Part shown: positions 1 to 9,526 of the stretch, in pieces
Numbering within the stretch: position 1 is the stretch's first letter
How the letters are laid out: each line of letters begins with the position of its first letter
Assembly: GCA_964489695.1 (NCBI GenBank)
Contig: CAZAZP010000003.1
Location: 5,412-69,411 of the forward strand
Length of the DNA stretch: 64,000 nucleotides
Direction of reading: 5' to 3'
From: CAYUXU01 sp964489695
Lineage (GTDB): Bacteria; Bacillota_I; Bacilli_A; Erysipelotrichales; Erysipelotrichaceae
Program-made: the position numbers and the translations under genes
Notes under the pieces: model-generated
What the model was told of the DNA's origin: nothing
Seen by the model: the letters and a program-made list of their open reading frames with translations, nothing else
The model's database searches: none

Positions 1-81
1 TTTTAATAATGAAGTATAAAGTTGTTTTTTCATTAAGTCCTCACTTTAAATCTATTGTGTGAAATTACGCCGGCTTTGTCA

Positions 82-111
82 AGAAAACAAAACCTAGTCA
101 TTAAGACTAGG
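82..111 (-). terminator. Rho-independent terminator after tRNA-Ala
   Basis: On the minus strand a 7-bp stem (CCTAGTC with GACTAGG, 5-base loop) is followed by a T-rich tract. It lies 12 bases past the CCA end of the tRNA and would end its transcript. The 80 bases to its left show no gene that I can support. Confidence 0.75.
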
Positions 112-123
112 CGATAAGCTGTT

Positions 124-199
124 TGGTGGAGACAAGGGGACTTGAACCCCTGACCTTTTGAATGCCATTCAAACGCGCTCCCAGCTGCGCCATGCCCCC
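124..199 (-). tRNA. tRNA-Ala (anticodon GGC)
   Basis: A 76-base cloverleaf on the minus strand with the CCA end encoded. The acceptor is GGGGGCA against TGTCTCC and includes the G3-U70 pair that marks tRNA-Ala. The D arm is GCGC/GCGC, the anticodon stem TTTGA/TCAAA carries a 7-base loop with GGC at positions 34-36, and the T arm closes on GGTTCAAGT. It is a single-gene unit with its own promoter and terminator. Confidence 0.97.
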
Positions 200-214
200 A
201 TTAATAGCTCTTTT

Positions 215-242
215 ATTATAACATAAGATTAGCTAAAGCCAA
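215..242 (-). promoter_or_regulatory. sigma-A promoter of tRNA-Ala
   Basis: Minus strand: -35 TTGGCT (237-242), 16-base spacer, -10 TATAAT (215-220). The -10 lies 15 bases upstream of the mature tRNA 5' end, a normal distance for a tRNA promoter. It sits just past the stop codon of the P-type ATPase gene. Confidence 0.75.
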
Positions 243-243
243 C

Positions 244-2766
244 TCATATTGGCTTAGGCCGATCATAAAAGTACTTCAAAACCGACATCGTAAAACTAAA
301 GCCAATTAAAATCAAAATTAAGGTTAAACCAATGACGGTTGATAACGGCACGAGATCTAAAAATACTGCTAGTGGACTAAAAGGTAAATAAATCGTCACT
401 CCAGCCACTCCTAATAAAACTGCCAATAATATTGGTTGAAGTCGTTGTTTTAAAATTGAGGTGGTTGAGCGCATAATTAATAATTGAACTAGTTCCGTTA
501 ACACCGACAACACAAACCAACTAGTTTGAAAAACAACTGGTGAGACCTGTAAGCCAACTAATAAGATGAAAAAAGTTAAATAATCAGACAATGTACTAAT
601 TAAACCAAAACTAAACATCACTCTTTTTAAAGCGCTTAAATCAAAATGAACTGGTTTAGCTAATTGTTGTTTTAAAACTTCATCTTGGGTTAACAACATG
701 ACAGGTAAATCAGTTAAAAAATTAATTAAGAGTAATTGTTTAGGCAATAATGGTAAAAATGGTAAAAATAACGCCGCCCCCGCCAGACTAATAATGTTGC
801 CAAAATTAGCACTTAAAGTTAACATTAAATACTTTTGCGTGTTAATAAAAGCTGTTCGGCCAATTTCAATTCCACGCGACAGCACTGCTAAACTTTTTTC
901 TAATAAAACTAAATCTGCCGCTTCTTTCGCGACACTAACCGCACTTTTGACCGAAATCCCGACATCCGCCGCATGTAAAGCTACGGCATCATTAATCCCA
1001 TCACCTAAATAACCGACTACTTTCTGTTGTTTTTTTAAACTAAGAATTATTTGTTCTTTTTGTAAGGGATCAACTTCCGCAAAAATTGTGGTGTTTAAAA
1101 CAGCTACTTGTTGTTGTTCAGGTGTTAGTTTCGCCCAAGCTTGACCAGTAATGACGGATTTTAGTGGCAGTTTTAAACTTTGAGCGACGCTTTGACTAAC
1201 TGCCAAATTATCTCCAGTAATAATCTTTAGCTCAATCCCAAGATTTTCTAAATGTTTGATAGTAGCTTTAACACCAGCTTTGGGTGGATCATAAAATAAC
1301 AAAAACCCCAGCAAGTTTAGTTTGCTTTCTAGCTCTAGTTCGTGTTTAATTGGTTCAGTTAAAAAGCGATTGGCCAGAGCTAAAACACGAAAACCCGCCG
1401 CACTATAATTATTAAAGAGTTTTTCAATCGCTTGATAAGTTTTTTGATCTAGTGGTAGTTGGTCGAGTTCATTTTGATAAGTCACACAAAGAGGTAAAAC
1501 TTTACTAACTGCTCCCTTACAAATTAAACGTTGCTGCTGATTGGTTTGGACAATCACACTTTGACGTTGACGTGAAAAATCAAAGGCTAATTCCCCCATT
1601 TTTAAAGGTACATCTTTAGGCTTACTGCCAGCTTGCATAATGGCTTGATCTAGCGGATTCGCATAACTACTTTGTAAGCTGGCGTTAAGATAAGCTTCTT
1701 TTAGTACTAATTCATCCGGTAGTCCTAACGCATTAACCCCACGATCAAGTTTAATAACTCCAGCTGTTAACGTGCCCGTTTTATCAGTACATAAAACGGT
1801 TAAACTACCTAAGTTTTCAAGTGAAGTTAAATGACGCACTAACACACCATGCTTTGCCATTTTAAGTGACCCACGGGATAAAGTAATATTGACAATGGCT
1901 GGTAATAATTGGGGCGTTAACCCGACCGCTAACGCTACTGAAAAAAGTAATGAAGTCAAAAATGGTCGCTCAAATAATAAGTTAACCACTAAAATAAAAC
2001 TCGTTAAGCTGAGCATAATCCGACTCATTAAAACTCCAAAATCACGAATTCCCCGTTCAAAATCAGTTAACGGTGGCTCTTTATCTAAATGAGTTTGGAG
2101 TTGCCCTAAAAATGTTTCTTTACCTAGCGCGGTAACCAGCATTAAACCACTACCACTTGTTACAACGGTACTTTGATAAACACAATTACTCCGCTCTCCA
2201 ATTGCTGTTTCTAGTGCACTGGACTTTGTATCTTTCGTTTCAGGCCAACTCTCACCAGTTAACGCTGCTTGATTGACACTTAATTGACTACTTTCAATGA
2301 TTAAGCCATCAGCTGGAATAATCGAACCAGTTGCGATCTTTACGATATCGCCTAATACTAATTGACTAATCGGTTGTTCTGACCACTGCTGATCACGTTT
2401 AACTAAGGCTTGCATTTTCAAATGATTTTTAAGTCGGGTTAACGCTAATTCTGCCCCTGTTTCTTGCCAGAAGCTTAACACCGTACTTGCTAAGACAATT
2501 AAAAAGATGATTAAAGAGTCGATTACTTCTCCACTAAATAACGCAATCAACGTAGCACTTAACATTAATAAATAAATCGGATTAGTAAACTGCTTGAAAA
2601 ATTGTCCAATTAAGCGTTTACGCTTTTCCCACTGACTAGGCGGTTGACTAAGATTATTTTGACGGGCTTTAACTTCTTGACTAGATAAACCATCAAAATT
2701 AGTCTTAAAATAATCGTAAGCTTGGGCGGTCGTCCAAGTCCAATAGCTAATATTTTTATTGGTCAT
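244..2766 (-). CDS. mgtA: Mg2+-type P-type ATPase (MgtA-like, P3B)
   Basis: Predicted membrane ATPase that imports Mg2+ using a phospho-aspartate cycle. The sequence shows the actuator motif TGES near residue 170, the phosphorylation motif DKTGTLT near 330, the hinge GDGIND near 610 and a long final stretch with several membrane segments. The GISV...A..AKEAAD..LLEK block after the hinge is typical of MgtA/MgtB and not of Ca or heavy-metal pumps. Length (840 aa) is slightly short for the family. I use Met at 2766, because a GAGG Shine-Dalgarno stands 7 bases before it; an earlier in-frame ATG at 2787 has a poorer site. No Mg-sensing leader is visible, since only 89 bases separate it from ppdK. 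Membership is secure; ion choice is by homology. Confidence 0.9.
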   Translation of the reverse strand: MTNKNISYWTWTTAQAYDYFKTNFDGLSSQEVKARQNNLSQPPSQWEKRKRLIGQFFKQFTNPIYLLMLSATLIALFSGEVIDSLIIFLIVLASTVLSFWQETGAELALTRLKNHLKMQALVKRDQQWSEQPISQLVLGDIVKIATGSIIPADGLIIESSQLSVNQAALTGESWPETKDTKSSALETAIGERSNCVYQSTVVTSGSGLMLVTALGKETFLGQLQTHLDKEPPLTDFERGIRDFGVLMSRIMLSLTSFILVVNLLFERPFLTSLLFSVALAVGLTPQLLPAIVNITLSRGSLKMAKHGVLVRHLTSLENLGSLTVLCTDKTGTLTAGVIKLDRGVNALGLPDELVLKEAYLNASLQSSYANPLDQAIMQAGSKPKDVPLKMGELAFDFSRQRQSVIVQTNQQQRLICKGAVSKVLPLCVTYQNELDQLPLDQKTYQAIEKLFNNYSAAGFRVLALANRFLTEPIKHELELESKLNLLGFLLFYDPPKAGVKATIKHLENLGIELKIITGDNLAVSQSVAQSLKLPLKSVITGQAWAKLTPEQQQVAVLNTTIFAEVDPLQKEQIILSLKKQQKVVGYLGDGINDAVALHAADVGISVKSAVSVAKEAADLVLLEKSLAVLSRGIEIGRTAFINTQKYLMLTLSANFGNIISLAGAALFLPFLPLLPKQLLLINFLTDLPVMLLTQDEVLKQQLAKPVHFDLSALKRVMFSFGLISTLSDYLTFFILLVGLQVSPVVFQTSWFVLSVLTELVQLLIMRSTTSILKQRLQPILLAVLLGVAGVTIYLPFSPLAVFLDLVPLSTVIGLTLILILIGFSFTMSVLKYFYDRPKPI

Positions 2767-2821
2767 GCTGTTGCCTCGCTGAAGCATAATTGCTTACCTA
2801 TTTATAATTTAGCACAAAGAA

Positions 2822-2850
2822 AAAAAGATGTTAACTAGTAACATCTTTTT
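2822..2850 (-). terminator. bidirectional-looking terminator after ppdK
   Basis: A 12-bp inverted repeat (left arm 2822-2833, right arm 2839-2850, 5-base loop) with A runs on one side and T runs on the other. It lies 6 bases beyond the ppdK stop, so on the minus strand it ends ppdK transcription before mgtA. Confidence 0.85.
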
Positions 2851-2855
2851 CTGGT

Positions 2856-5480
2856 TTATTTACTTTTTAAAGCCGCTTGGGCCGCCGCTAGCCGCGCAAT
2901 TGGTACCCGATATGGTGAACATGAGACATAATTGAGTCCCACTTGATGGAAGAATTCAATTGAACTTGGATCACCACCATGTTCCCCACAAATACCTAAT
3001 TTCAAGTTAGCTTTAGTCTTCCGGCCTAATTGACAAGCCATTTCTACTAACTTACCGACGCCAGCTTGGTCTAAACGCGCAAATGGATCAAATTCATAAA
3101 TCCGTTTAGCATAGTAATGTTCTAAAAAACCACCAGCATCATCACGGGAGAAACCAAAGGCCATTTGGGTTAGGTCGTTTGTACCAAAGGAGAAGAATTC
3201 CGCTTCTTCCGCAATTTCATCTGCCAAAATAGCAGCCCGCGGAATTTCAATCATCGTACCAACTAAATAATCTAACTTAATACCAGCAGCGTCAATCACC
3301 CGCTTAGCAGTTTGATTTACGACATCCTTAACAAACTTCAGTTCATGTTTATCGCCCACTAGTGGAATCATTAATTCTGGCACAATCTTCCAATCAGGAT
3401 GAGCTTTAACCACATTAATCGCCGCTTGGATAATCGCTTCAGTTTGCATTTCCGCAATTTCTGGATAAGAAATCGCTAAACGGCAACCACGATGACCCAT
3501 CATCGGATTAAATTCATGCAAGGTACCGATAATACCTTTTAATTCAGCCACGCTCATTCCCATCTCTTGGGCTAATTCGACGATATCTTCTTCCTTAGTT
3601 GGTAAAAATTCATGTAATGGTGGATCTAAATAACGAATCGTTACTGGCAAGCCTGCCATCACTTCATAAATATCTTCAAAGTCTTGTTGTTGAATTGGTA
3701 ATAACCGGCTTAAAGCAGCCCGACGTTGTTTTTCGGTGTTACTTAAAATCATTTCACGGACAATTTTAATTCGATCAGCTTCAAAGAACATGTGTTCAGT
3801 CCGAACTAGACCAATACCTTCCGCTCCAAATTCTAAAGCTTGTTTGGCATCTTTAGGTGTGTCCGCATTAGTCCGGATACTTAAGCGACGATATTTGTCC
3901 GCCCAAGCCATAATAGTTTCAAAGTTACCAGAAATTTCAGCTGGCACCGTTTTTACTGCTTCTGCATAAATTTGACCGGTACTACCATCTAATGAAACTT
4001 CATCACCTTCATTAATCACGACATCATCAATCTTACAACTAGTTTCACTAGTAATAATTAATTCATGACAACCCGAGACGCAGCATTTCCCCATGCCACG
4101 AGCCACCACCGCGGCATGTGAGGTCATCCCACCACGAGCCGTTAAAATTCCTTCGGCAGCATCCATCCCTTCAATATCTTCAGGTGAAGTTTCCAAGCGG
4201 ATTAAAATAACCTTTTCGCCTCGGTTTTTTGCGGCGACCGCTGCTTCAGCGGTAAAGACCGCCTTCCCACTAGCAGCTCCCGGTGAAGCTGGTAAAGCGC
4301 GACCGACAACTTTTGCAGCCGCTAAAGCTGAAGTATCAAATTGTGGGTGTAATAAAGCATCTAACTGGCGTGGATCAAGTTGTAATAACGCTTGTTTTTC
4401 GTTAATTAAACCTTCTTTAACTAAATCAACCGCAATTTGTAAAGCCGCAGTCGCGGTTCTTTTACCATTACGGGTTTGTAACATATATAACTTGTGATTT
4501 TCAATCGTAAATTCCATATCTTGCATATCAAGATAATGTTTTTCCAACACTGCACAGTGTTGCGCAAATTCTTGATAAACTGCTGGCATTAACTTTTCTA
4601 ATTCAGAAATTGGTAATGGTGTTCTAATTCCTGCGACAACATCTTCCCCTTGAGCATCAATTAAAAATTCACCAAATAGTTTATGTTCACCCGTGGCTGG
4701 GTTACGAGTAAAGGCAACTCCAGTTCCGGAACTCTCGCCCGTATTGCCAAAAACCATCGCTTGAACGTTAACCGCCGTACCCCAACTACTAGGGATATTA
4801 TTCATTCGACGATAATATTCAGCCCGAGGATTATTCCAAGATTTAAAAACTGCTTTAACTGCTTCAATTAATTGAACTTTAGGTTCCGTTGGGAAAGAAG
4901 TTCCTTTTTCACTCACATAGTGGTCTTTAAAACGTTCCACCATAGTTTTAAAATCTTCTGCAGTAAAATCAGTATCTAATTTAATTCCACGTTCTTCTTT
5001 CATCTCGTCAATAATTACTTCAAACTCTGACTTAGAGACACCCATCACGACATCCGCAAACATTTGAATAAAGCGACGATATGAATCATAAGCAAAACGA
5101 GGATTATTCGTATTCGCAGCTAAGGCTTCCACGACTTCATCGTTAAGACCAAGATTTAAAATAGTATCCATCATCCCTGGCATCGAAGCTCGTGAACCAG
5201 AACGGACAGAAACTAATAATGGATTGGTTAGTGAACCAAAGCTCTTCCCCGTGGTTTTTTCCAGGTGAGCTAAAGCAGTAAATATTTCTGCTTCAATCGA
5301 AGCATGAATCATTTCCTGATCAGCATAATAACGCGTACAAGCTTCGGTCGTTACGACAAATCCTGGTGGCACTGGCAAGCCCAAGCTAACCATTTCAGCT
5401 AAGTTTGCCCCTTTACCACCGAGTAATTCTCGCATAGAGCCGTTGCCTTCAGCAAAACTATAGACATATTTTCTACTCAT
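2856..5480 (-). CDS. ppdK: Pyruvate, phosphate dikinase
   Basis: Cytoplasmic enzyme that interconverts pyruvate + ATP + Pi with phosphoenolpyruvate + AMP + PPi; in low-GC anaerobes it usually works with or in place of pyruvate kinase. The order is N-terminal ATP-grasp-like domain (GGKGANLAEM at the start), swivelling phosphohistidine domain with GGMTSHAAVVARGMG (catalytic His) near the middle, and a TIM-barrel PEP-utilising domain with GTNDLTQM and CGEHGGD. Full length for the family (874 aa). I use Met at 5480, preceded by GGAGG five bases away; the longer ORF would put that ribosome site inside the gene. It could be functionally tied to the membrane pyrophosphatase at 36292, since both handle PPi. 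No regulatory kinase gene is adjacent. Confidence 0.97.
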   Translation of the reverse strand: MSRKYVYSFAEGNGSMRELLGGKGANLAEMVSLGLPVPPGFVVTTEACTRYYADQEMIHASIEAEIFTALAHLEKTTGKSFGSLTNPLLVSVRSGSRASMPGMMDTILNLGLNDEVVEALAANTNNPRFAYDSYRRFIQMFADVVMGVSKSEFEVIIDEMKEERGIKLDTDFTAEDFKTMVERFKDHYVSEKGTSFPTEPKVQLIEAVKAVFKSWNNPRAEYYRRMNNIPSSWGTAVNVQAMVFGNTGESSGTGVAFTRNPATGEHKLFGEFLIDAQGEDVVAGIRTPLPISELEKLMPAVYQEFAQHCAVLEKHYLDMQDMEFTIENHKLYMLQTRNGKRTATAALQIAVDLVKEGLINEKQALLQLDPRQLDALLHPQFDTSALAAAKVVGRALPASPGAASGKAVFTAEAAVAAKNRGEKVILIRLETSPEDIEGMDAAEGILTARGGMTSHAAVVARGMGKCCVSGCHELIITSETSCKIDDVVINEGDEVSLDGSTGQIYAEAVKTVPAEISGNFETIMAWADKYRRLSIRTNADTPKDAKQALEFGAEGIGLVRTEHMFFEADRIKIVREMILSNTEKQRRAALSRLLPIQQQDFEDIYEVMAGLPVTIRYLDPPLHEFLPTKEEDIVELAQEMGMSVAELKGIIGTLHEFNPMMGHRGCRLAISYPEIAEMQTEAIIQAAINVVKAHPDWKIVPELMIPLVGDKHELKFVKDVVNQTAKRVIDAAGIKLDYLVGTMIEIPRAAILADEIAEEAEFFSFGTNDLTQMAFGFSRDDAGGFLEHYYAKRIYEFDPFARLDQAGVGKLVEMACQLGRKTKANLKLGICGEHGGDPSSIEFFHQVGLNYVSCSPYRVPIARLAAAQAALKSK

Positions 5481-5550
5481 ATTTTCCTCCACATCCTACA
5501 GCCTCTAGTATAACAAAAAACACAGTAAATACCAACCTCAAATCACTAGC

Positions 5551-8151
5551 TTATTTTGACTTTATTAAATTATTCAGCTCTTGTTTTACAATCACTAATT
5601 GTTGTTGGTAATCAGCTAATTTAGCTTGCTCTAGGGCAATCTTTTCTGGCTTAGCTTTCGCCATAAAATTCGGATTATTTAAGATTTTTAGCGACCTATC
5701 TATCTCTGTTTGTAAAGTCGCACTTTCTTTCTCTAAGCGCGCCAGTTCTGTGGTGTAATCAACTAAATTGCCTTGCTCAACTTGAATAATCGCTCCTTCA
5801 AGTGGTACAGTAACGACCTTATCTAAACTACTTACTACACTAGCTTTACTTAACAATTCCAACATTTCTAAGCTAGCGGTAGACAACTTAATCTCAGCTA
5901 AATCATGAGTTAATAACTTAATTGCCAGTGGTGTTTGCGGCTTAAGATTGTAAGTAACTTTTAACTCACGTAAACTACTAATCACCTTAATCAGTAACTC
6001 AATCTCACTAATATTATAAACTTGCATTAAGGGAGTTGGATAAGCCGTGAAATAAATATTTTCATCATTTAAACTAGTATAAATTTCATCTGTAACAAAC
6101 GGAATAAATGGATGGAGCAAAACCAAGATCTGATTTAAGACATATTTTAGCGTCATTAAAGTACCAGTTTTTAATGCTTGATCAGTGCTATTTAAATTTG
6201 CTTTACTTAACTCAATATACCAATCACAAAAATCATCCCAAACAAAATGATATAGTTCATTGCCAGCTAAGGAAATTTCATATTTATCTAATTGAGCCTT
6301 CACATTAATAATAGTTTGATCAAGTTTCGCCAAAATAAAGTGATCGACCGCACTAGTTAACTCAAACCTAAAAGCTGGTAAACTTTCATCCGTCAATTTA
6401 AGCTCCACAAAGCGCGCCGCATTCCATAGTTTATTAATGAAGTTCCAAGCCGCTTCAACCTTTTCTGCTTGATAGCGAATATCTTGGCCGGGAGATGAAT
6501 TAGTAGTTAAGAAAAAGCGTAACGCATCTACCCCATATTCCGCAATCACATCCATCGGATCAACCCCATTACCAAGCGATTTACTCATTTTTCGGCCTTG
6601 TTCATCGCGAATTAATCCATGAATTAAAACATCTTTAAAAGGCCGACTAGCAGTAAAATAGCGCGCGGTAAAAGCCATCCGAGCCACCCAAAAGAAAATA
6701 ATATCATAGCCTGTTACCATCACTGAAGTTGGATAATAACGTTTAAAATCAGCTGTTTCAGTTGGCCAGCCTAAAGTAGAAAATGGCCAAAGAGCACTAG
6801 AAAACCAAGTATCTAACACATCTTCATCTTGGTCCCAATCTTCAATTGGGCTAGGTGCTGTTTCGCCCACATATATTTCGCCGGTTGTTTTATGATAATA
6901 AGCTGGAATACGGTGCCCCCACCAAAGTTGACGGGAAATACACCAATCTTCAATATTTTCTAACCAAGTAGTAAAAACTTGTTCAAAACGCGCGGGATAA
7001 AAATTTAACTTTTGGTTTTCATCAGTTTGATATTTTAAAACTTCCCTCGCTAATGGTTGCATCTTCACAAACCATTGTTTGCTTAAATACGGTTCCACAA
7101 TTGAATCAGTCCGTTCGGAATGGCCCACTTGGTGATAGTGTTCTTTTATCTCAATTAGATTACCTTCTGCTTCAATCCGTTTGACTAACGCTTTCCGACA
7201 AGCAAAGCGATCAAGACCCGCAAATTCACCCGCTAGTTCATTCATCGTCCCATCTGGGTTTAAACAAATAATTTTATCTAAGTTATATTTTAACGCTAAA
7301 TTAAAGTCATTTGGGTCATGGGCTGGCGTACATTTCATCACCCCGGTCCCAAATTCCATCTCGACATATTCATCGCCAATAATTTTTAATGGTTGATGAT
7401 TAGCTGGGTTCAGCGCAAATCGGCCAATATATTGATTAAAACGCGCATCCTTCGGATTAACCACTAAACAAACATCCCCAAACATCGTTTCGGGTCGAGT
7501 CGTGGCGACCACTAAGGTTTCATTACTACCTACAATTGGGTAATTAAAAGTATAAAACGCCCCTTTGATTTCTTTATGGATAACTTCAATATTGGATAAA
7601 GCCGTCTTAGCTTCGACGTCCCAGTTAATAATTCGTTCGCCTTGATAAATTAAACCCGCTTGATATAAATCAATAAAGACTTTATTAACCGCTCGGTTTA
7701 AACCTTCATCGAGCGTAAATCGTTCACGGGAATAATCCACCGCAATCCCGAGTTTCGCCCATTGTTCACGGATATGGCTCGCGTATTCCGCTTTCCAAGC
7801 CCAAGCCCGTTTTAAAAACTCAGCGCGACCTAATTTATAAGCTGAAGTCCCTTCTGACCTGAGACGTTCTTCAATTTTGGCTTGGGTCGCAATCCCCGCA
7901 TGATCCATACCTGGCAAATATAATGTATCTTTTCCTAACAAATGTTGGTAACGAATCAAAATGTCTTGTAAGGTATTATCCCAAGCATGACCTAAGTGCA
8001 ATTTGCCTGTTACATTAGGCGGTGGAATTACAATCGTAAATGGGGCTTTATTTACCTCACCCGCTTGAAATTGATTCGTCTTTAACCATTTCTCATATTT
8101 ATCAGCCTCTACTTGTTGGGGCTGATATTTCTTGCTAAGCTCTTTTTTCAT
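5551..8151 (-). CDS. valS: Valyl-tRNA synthetase
   Basis: Class I synthetase that charges tRNA-Val and edits misacylated Thr. The HIGH signature is PPNVTGKLHLGHAW near residue 45, the editing CP1 domain follows, and the KMSKS loop is GRKMSKSLGNG. The C-terminus (about 800-866) is the charged coiled coil typical of ValRS. Full length at 866 aa. The AAGGAGG ribosome site 4 bases before the ATG lies inside the end of the upstream GNAT gene, and the two reading frames overlap by 17 bases, so they are one transcript. Expression should follow uncharged tRNA-Val through the T-box at 8708-8902. Confidence 0.98.
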   Translation of the reverse strand: MKKELSKKYQPQQVEADKYEKWLKTNQFQAGEVNKAPFTIVIPPPNVTGKLHLGHAWDNTLQDILIRYQHLLGKDTLYLPGMDHAGIATQAKIEERLRSEGTSAYKLGRAEFLKRAWAWKAEYASHIREQWAKLGIAVDYSRERFTLDEGLNRAVNKVFIDLYQAGLIYQGERIINWDVEAKTALSNIEVIHKEIKGAFYTFNYPIVGSNETLVVATTRPETMFGDVCLVVNPKDARFNQYIGRFALNPANHQPLKIIGDEYVEMEFGTGVMKCTPAHDPNDFNLALKYNLDKIICLNPDGTMNELAGEFAGLDRFACRKALVKRIEAEGNLIEIKEHYHQVGHSERTDSIVEPYLSKQWFVKMQPLAREVLKYQTDENQKLNFYPARFEQVFTTWLENIEDWCISRQLWWGHRIPAYYHKTTGEIYVGETAPSPIEDWDQDEDVLDTWFSSALWPFSTLGWPTETADFKRYYPTSVMVTGYDIIFFWVARMAFTARYFTASRPFKDVLIHGLIRDEQGRKMSKSLGNGVDPMDVIAEYGVDALRFFLTTNSSPGQDIRYQAEKVEAAWNFINKLWNAARFVELKLTDESLPAFRFELTSAVDHFILAKLDQTIINVKAQLDKYEISLAGNELYHFVWDDFCDWYIELSKANLNSTDQALKTGTLMTLKYVLNQILVLLHPFIPFVTDEIYTSLNDENIYFTAYPTPLMQVYNISEIELLIKVISSLRELKVTYNLKPQTPLAIKLLTHDLAEIKLSTASLEMLELLSKASVVSSLDKVVTVPLEGAIIQVEQGNLVDYTTELARLEKESATLQTEIDRSLKILNNPNFMAKAKPEKIALEQAKLADYQQQLVIVKQELNNLIKSK

Positions 8152-8689
8152 ATTCCTCCTTAAGTAACCGGTATTCTAAGATGTCTGAGAAACTACCTTG
8201 TTTATTGGTTGTTTGTGCGACTTTCCGTCCTTCATAAATGAAATCAAGCTTATTGATTAAAGCTTGCGAAGCAATATTTTCTGCTAAGTGCCGGACTTCT
8301 AATCGGCGCACGCCATAAGTATGAAAGGCGTAAGCCAGTATGGCCGAAGCTGCTTCAAACATATAGCCTTGACGCCAATACGCTGAATTTAAAATATAGC
8401 CTAGTTCAAAGTTATCAAACCGCGCGGGCGTAAAACCACAAGTCCCAATCATTTTCCCGCTGGCTTTTAACTCTAACGCCCAACTTACTGGTAGACCACG
8501 CTTTTTTCGGGTTAAAAAAACAGTTTTAATTATCTCTTTACTCTGCGCTAAAGTCTCGTGACGCTCAAATAATACATAGCGCGTAGTTAACTCATCACTG
8601 GCATATTCAAACATATCTTTAGCATCATTTAATTTGACTGGTCGTAAAATTAAACGTTTAGTCTCAAGTTTTAATTCATCACTAAGCAT
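8135..8689 (-). CDS. GNAT-family N-acetyltransferase (RimJ/RimL-like)
   Basis: Small cytoplasmic acetyltransferase of the group that includes ribosomal-protein and antibiotic acetyltransferases. It begins with the familiar LETKRLILRP strand, has the core F..A..ILAYAF helix and the LDF.YEGR ending. The substrate is not predictable. I use Met at 8689, which has AAAGGAG six bases upstream; the longer start at 8707 would lie on the T-run of the T-box terminator. It is the first gene of a T-box-controlled transcript with valS and overlaps valS by 17 bases, so its level should rise when Val-tRNA is short. That placement is the one odd thing about it. Confidence 0.85.
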   Translation of the reverse strand: MLSDELKLETKRLILRPVKLNDAKDMFEYASDELTTRYVLFERHETLAQSKEIIKTVFLTRKKRGLPVSWALELKASGKMIGTCGFTPARFDNFELGYILNSAYWRQGYMFEAASAILAYAFHTYGVRRLEVRHLAENIASQALINKLDFIYEGRKVAQTTNKQGSFSDILEYRLLKEEYEKRA

Positions 8690-8707
8690 AAAAGTCTCCT
8701 TTAACAT

Positions 8708-8902
8708 AAAAAAACGTCCCCTAAGGACGCCAAGCGCGGTACCACCCTAATTAACTTTAAGTTCACTCAAATCGTTAACGCCGATTTACGGATTATTATA
8801 CTATCTTCCAATAATCACTCCAGGGTGACACCTTTAATCGACTGGTCTTTTTCCACCACTTCAAGACTCTCTAGACAGTTTTTTAAAGTCAGTCCTATCA
8901 TC
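8708..8902 (-). promoter_or_regulatory. T-box riboswitch (valine) upstream of GNAT-valS
   Basis: The minus strand has the conserved T-box AGGGTGGTACCGCG (8735-8748), then a terminator stem CGTCC/GGACG with a T run (8708-8728). Stem I starts near GATGATAGG (8902) and has the AGAGAG bulge and GGTGG-type apical loop. In the lower Stem I internal loop the triplet GUC followed by A lies at 8827-8829, which is a Val codon and fits the downstream valS. Family assignment is secure; the exact specifier triplet is my reading of the fold. Uncharged tRNA-Val would stabilise the antiterminator. Confidence 0.93.
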
Positions 8903-8911
8903 GTTTTCTTA

Positions 8912-8940
8912 ATTTTAGTTAAAGCTGGGTTATTTGTCAA
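8912..8940 (-). promoter_or_regulatory. sigma-A promoter of the valS T-box transcript
   Basis: Minus strand -35 TTGACA (8935-8940), 17-base spacer, -10 TAAAAT (8912-8917). The -35 overlaps the last codons of engB. Transcription would begin just before Stem I of the T-box. Confidence 0.85.
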
Positions 8941-9526
8941 GTTGTAGCACTGCTTCAAGACAGCGCCAAGCTGACTCCACATTTAAGCGGTTCTTGGCAC
9001 TAAAGAGAAATAATTGATCAGTTGTTAAACCAAATGTTTCCGCAATTAAGGCTAATTGTTGTTGCTGTTTTTGATAACCTAACTTATCAGCTTTAGTTAA
9101 AACTAACTGCACGGGTAACTGGAAATATTTTAAATAGTCAAACATTAAATGGTCATCTTGGGTTGGTTGATGGCGACTATCTAAAATCAAAAAGCTACCT
9201 TTTAAAGTGGTCCGTTTCCCTAAATAATCTTCCATTAAACGTTGATAATGTTGTAATTCACTTTGGCTCCGCCGCGCATAACCATAACCCGGCGCATCCA
9301 CCAAACGAAATTGGTTATTCACTTCATAAAAATTTAATAGCCGAGTTTTTCCAGGAGTTTGCCCAACATAAGCTAAATTTCTCCGGCCTAATAGTGCATT
9401 AATAAAGCTAGATTTACCCACGTTACTTTTCCCAAGTAAGACTATTTCTGGTAAATCAGCAGGCGGCCAGCCCGTTGGTCCAGCCGCACTACCGATATAC
9501 GTTGCTTGTAAAGCTTGTTTATTCAT
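8930..9526 (-). CDS. engB: Ribosome biogenesis GTP-binding protein EngB (YsxC/YihA)
   Basis: Essential GTPase for assembly of the large ribosomal subunit. The G motifs are present in order: GKSNVGKSS (G1), TPGKT (G2), DAPGYGYAR (G3), TKADK (G4) and a SAKN G5. Length 198 aa is typical. The start codon overlaps the lon stop in a TAATG arrangement, so translation is coupled to lon, the same gene order as in many Bacillota. Its 3' end carries the -35 box of the next transcript. Confidence 0.97.
   Translation of the reverse strand: MNKQALQATYIGSAAGPTGWPPADLPEIVLLGKSNVGKSSFINALLGRRNLAYVGQTPGKTRLLNFYEVNNQFRLVDAPGYGYARRSQSELQHYQRLMEDYLGKRTTLKGSFLILDSRHQPTQDDHLMFDYLKYFQLPVQLVLTKADKLGYQKQQQQLALIAETFGLTTDQLFLFSAKNRLNVESAWRCLEAVLQLDK

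Noticed and set aside
4093..4497. 134-codon plus-strand frame opposite ppdK, and similar antisense frames elsewhere
   Set aside because: They are mirror frames of well-conserved genes, with no ribosome site and Ala/Ser/Pro-rich translations typical of shadows.
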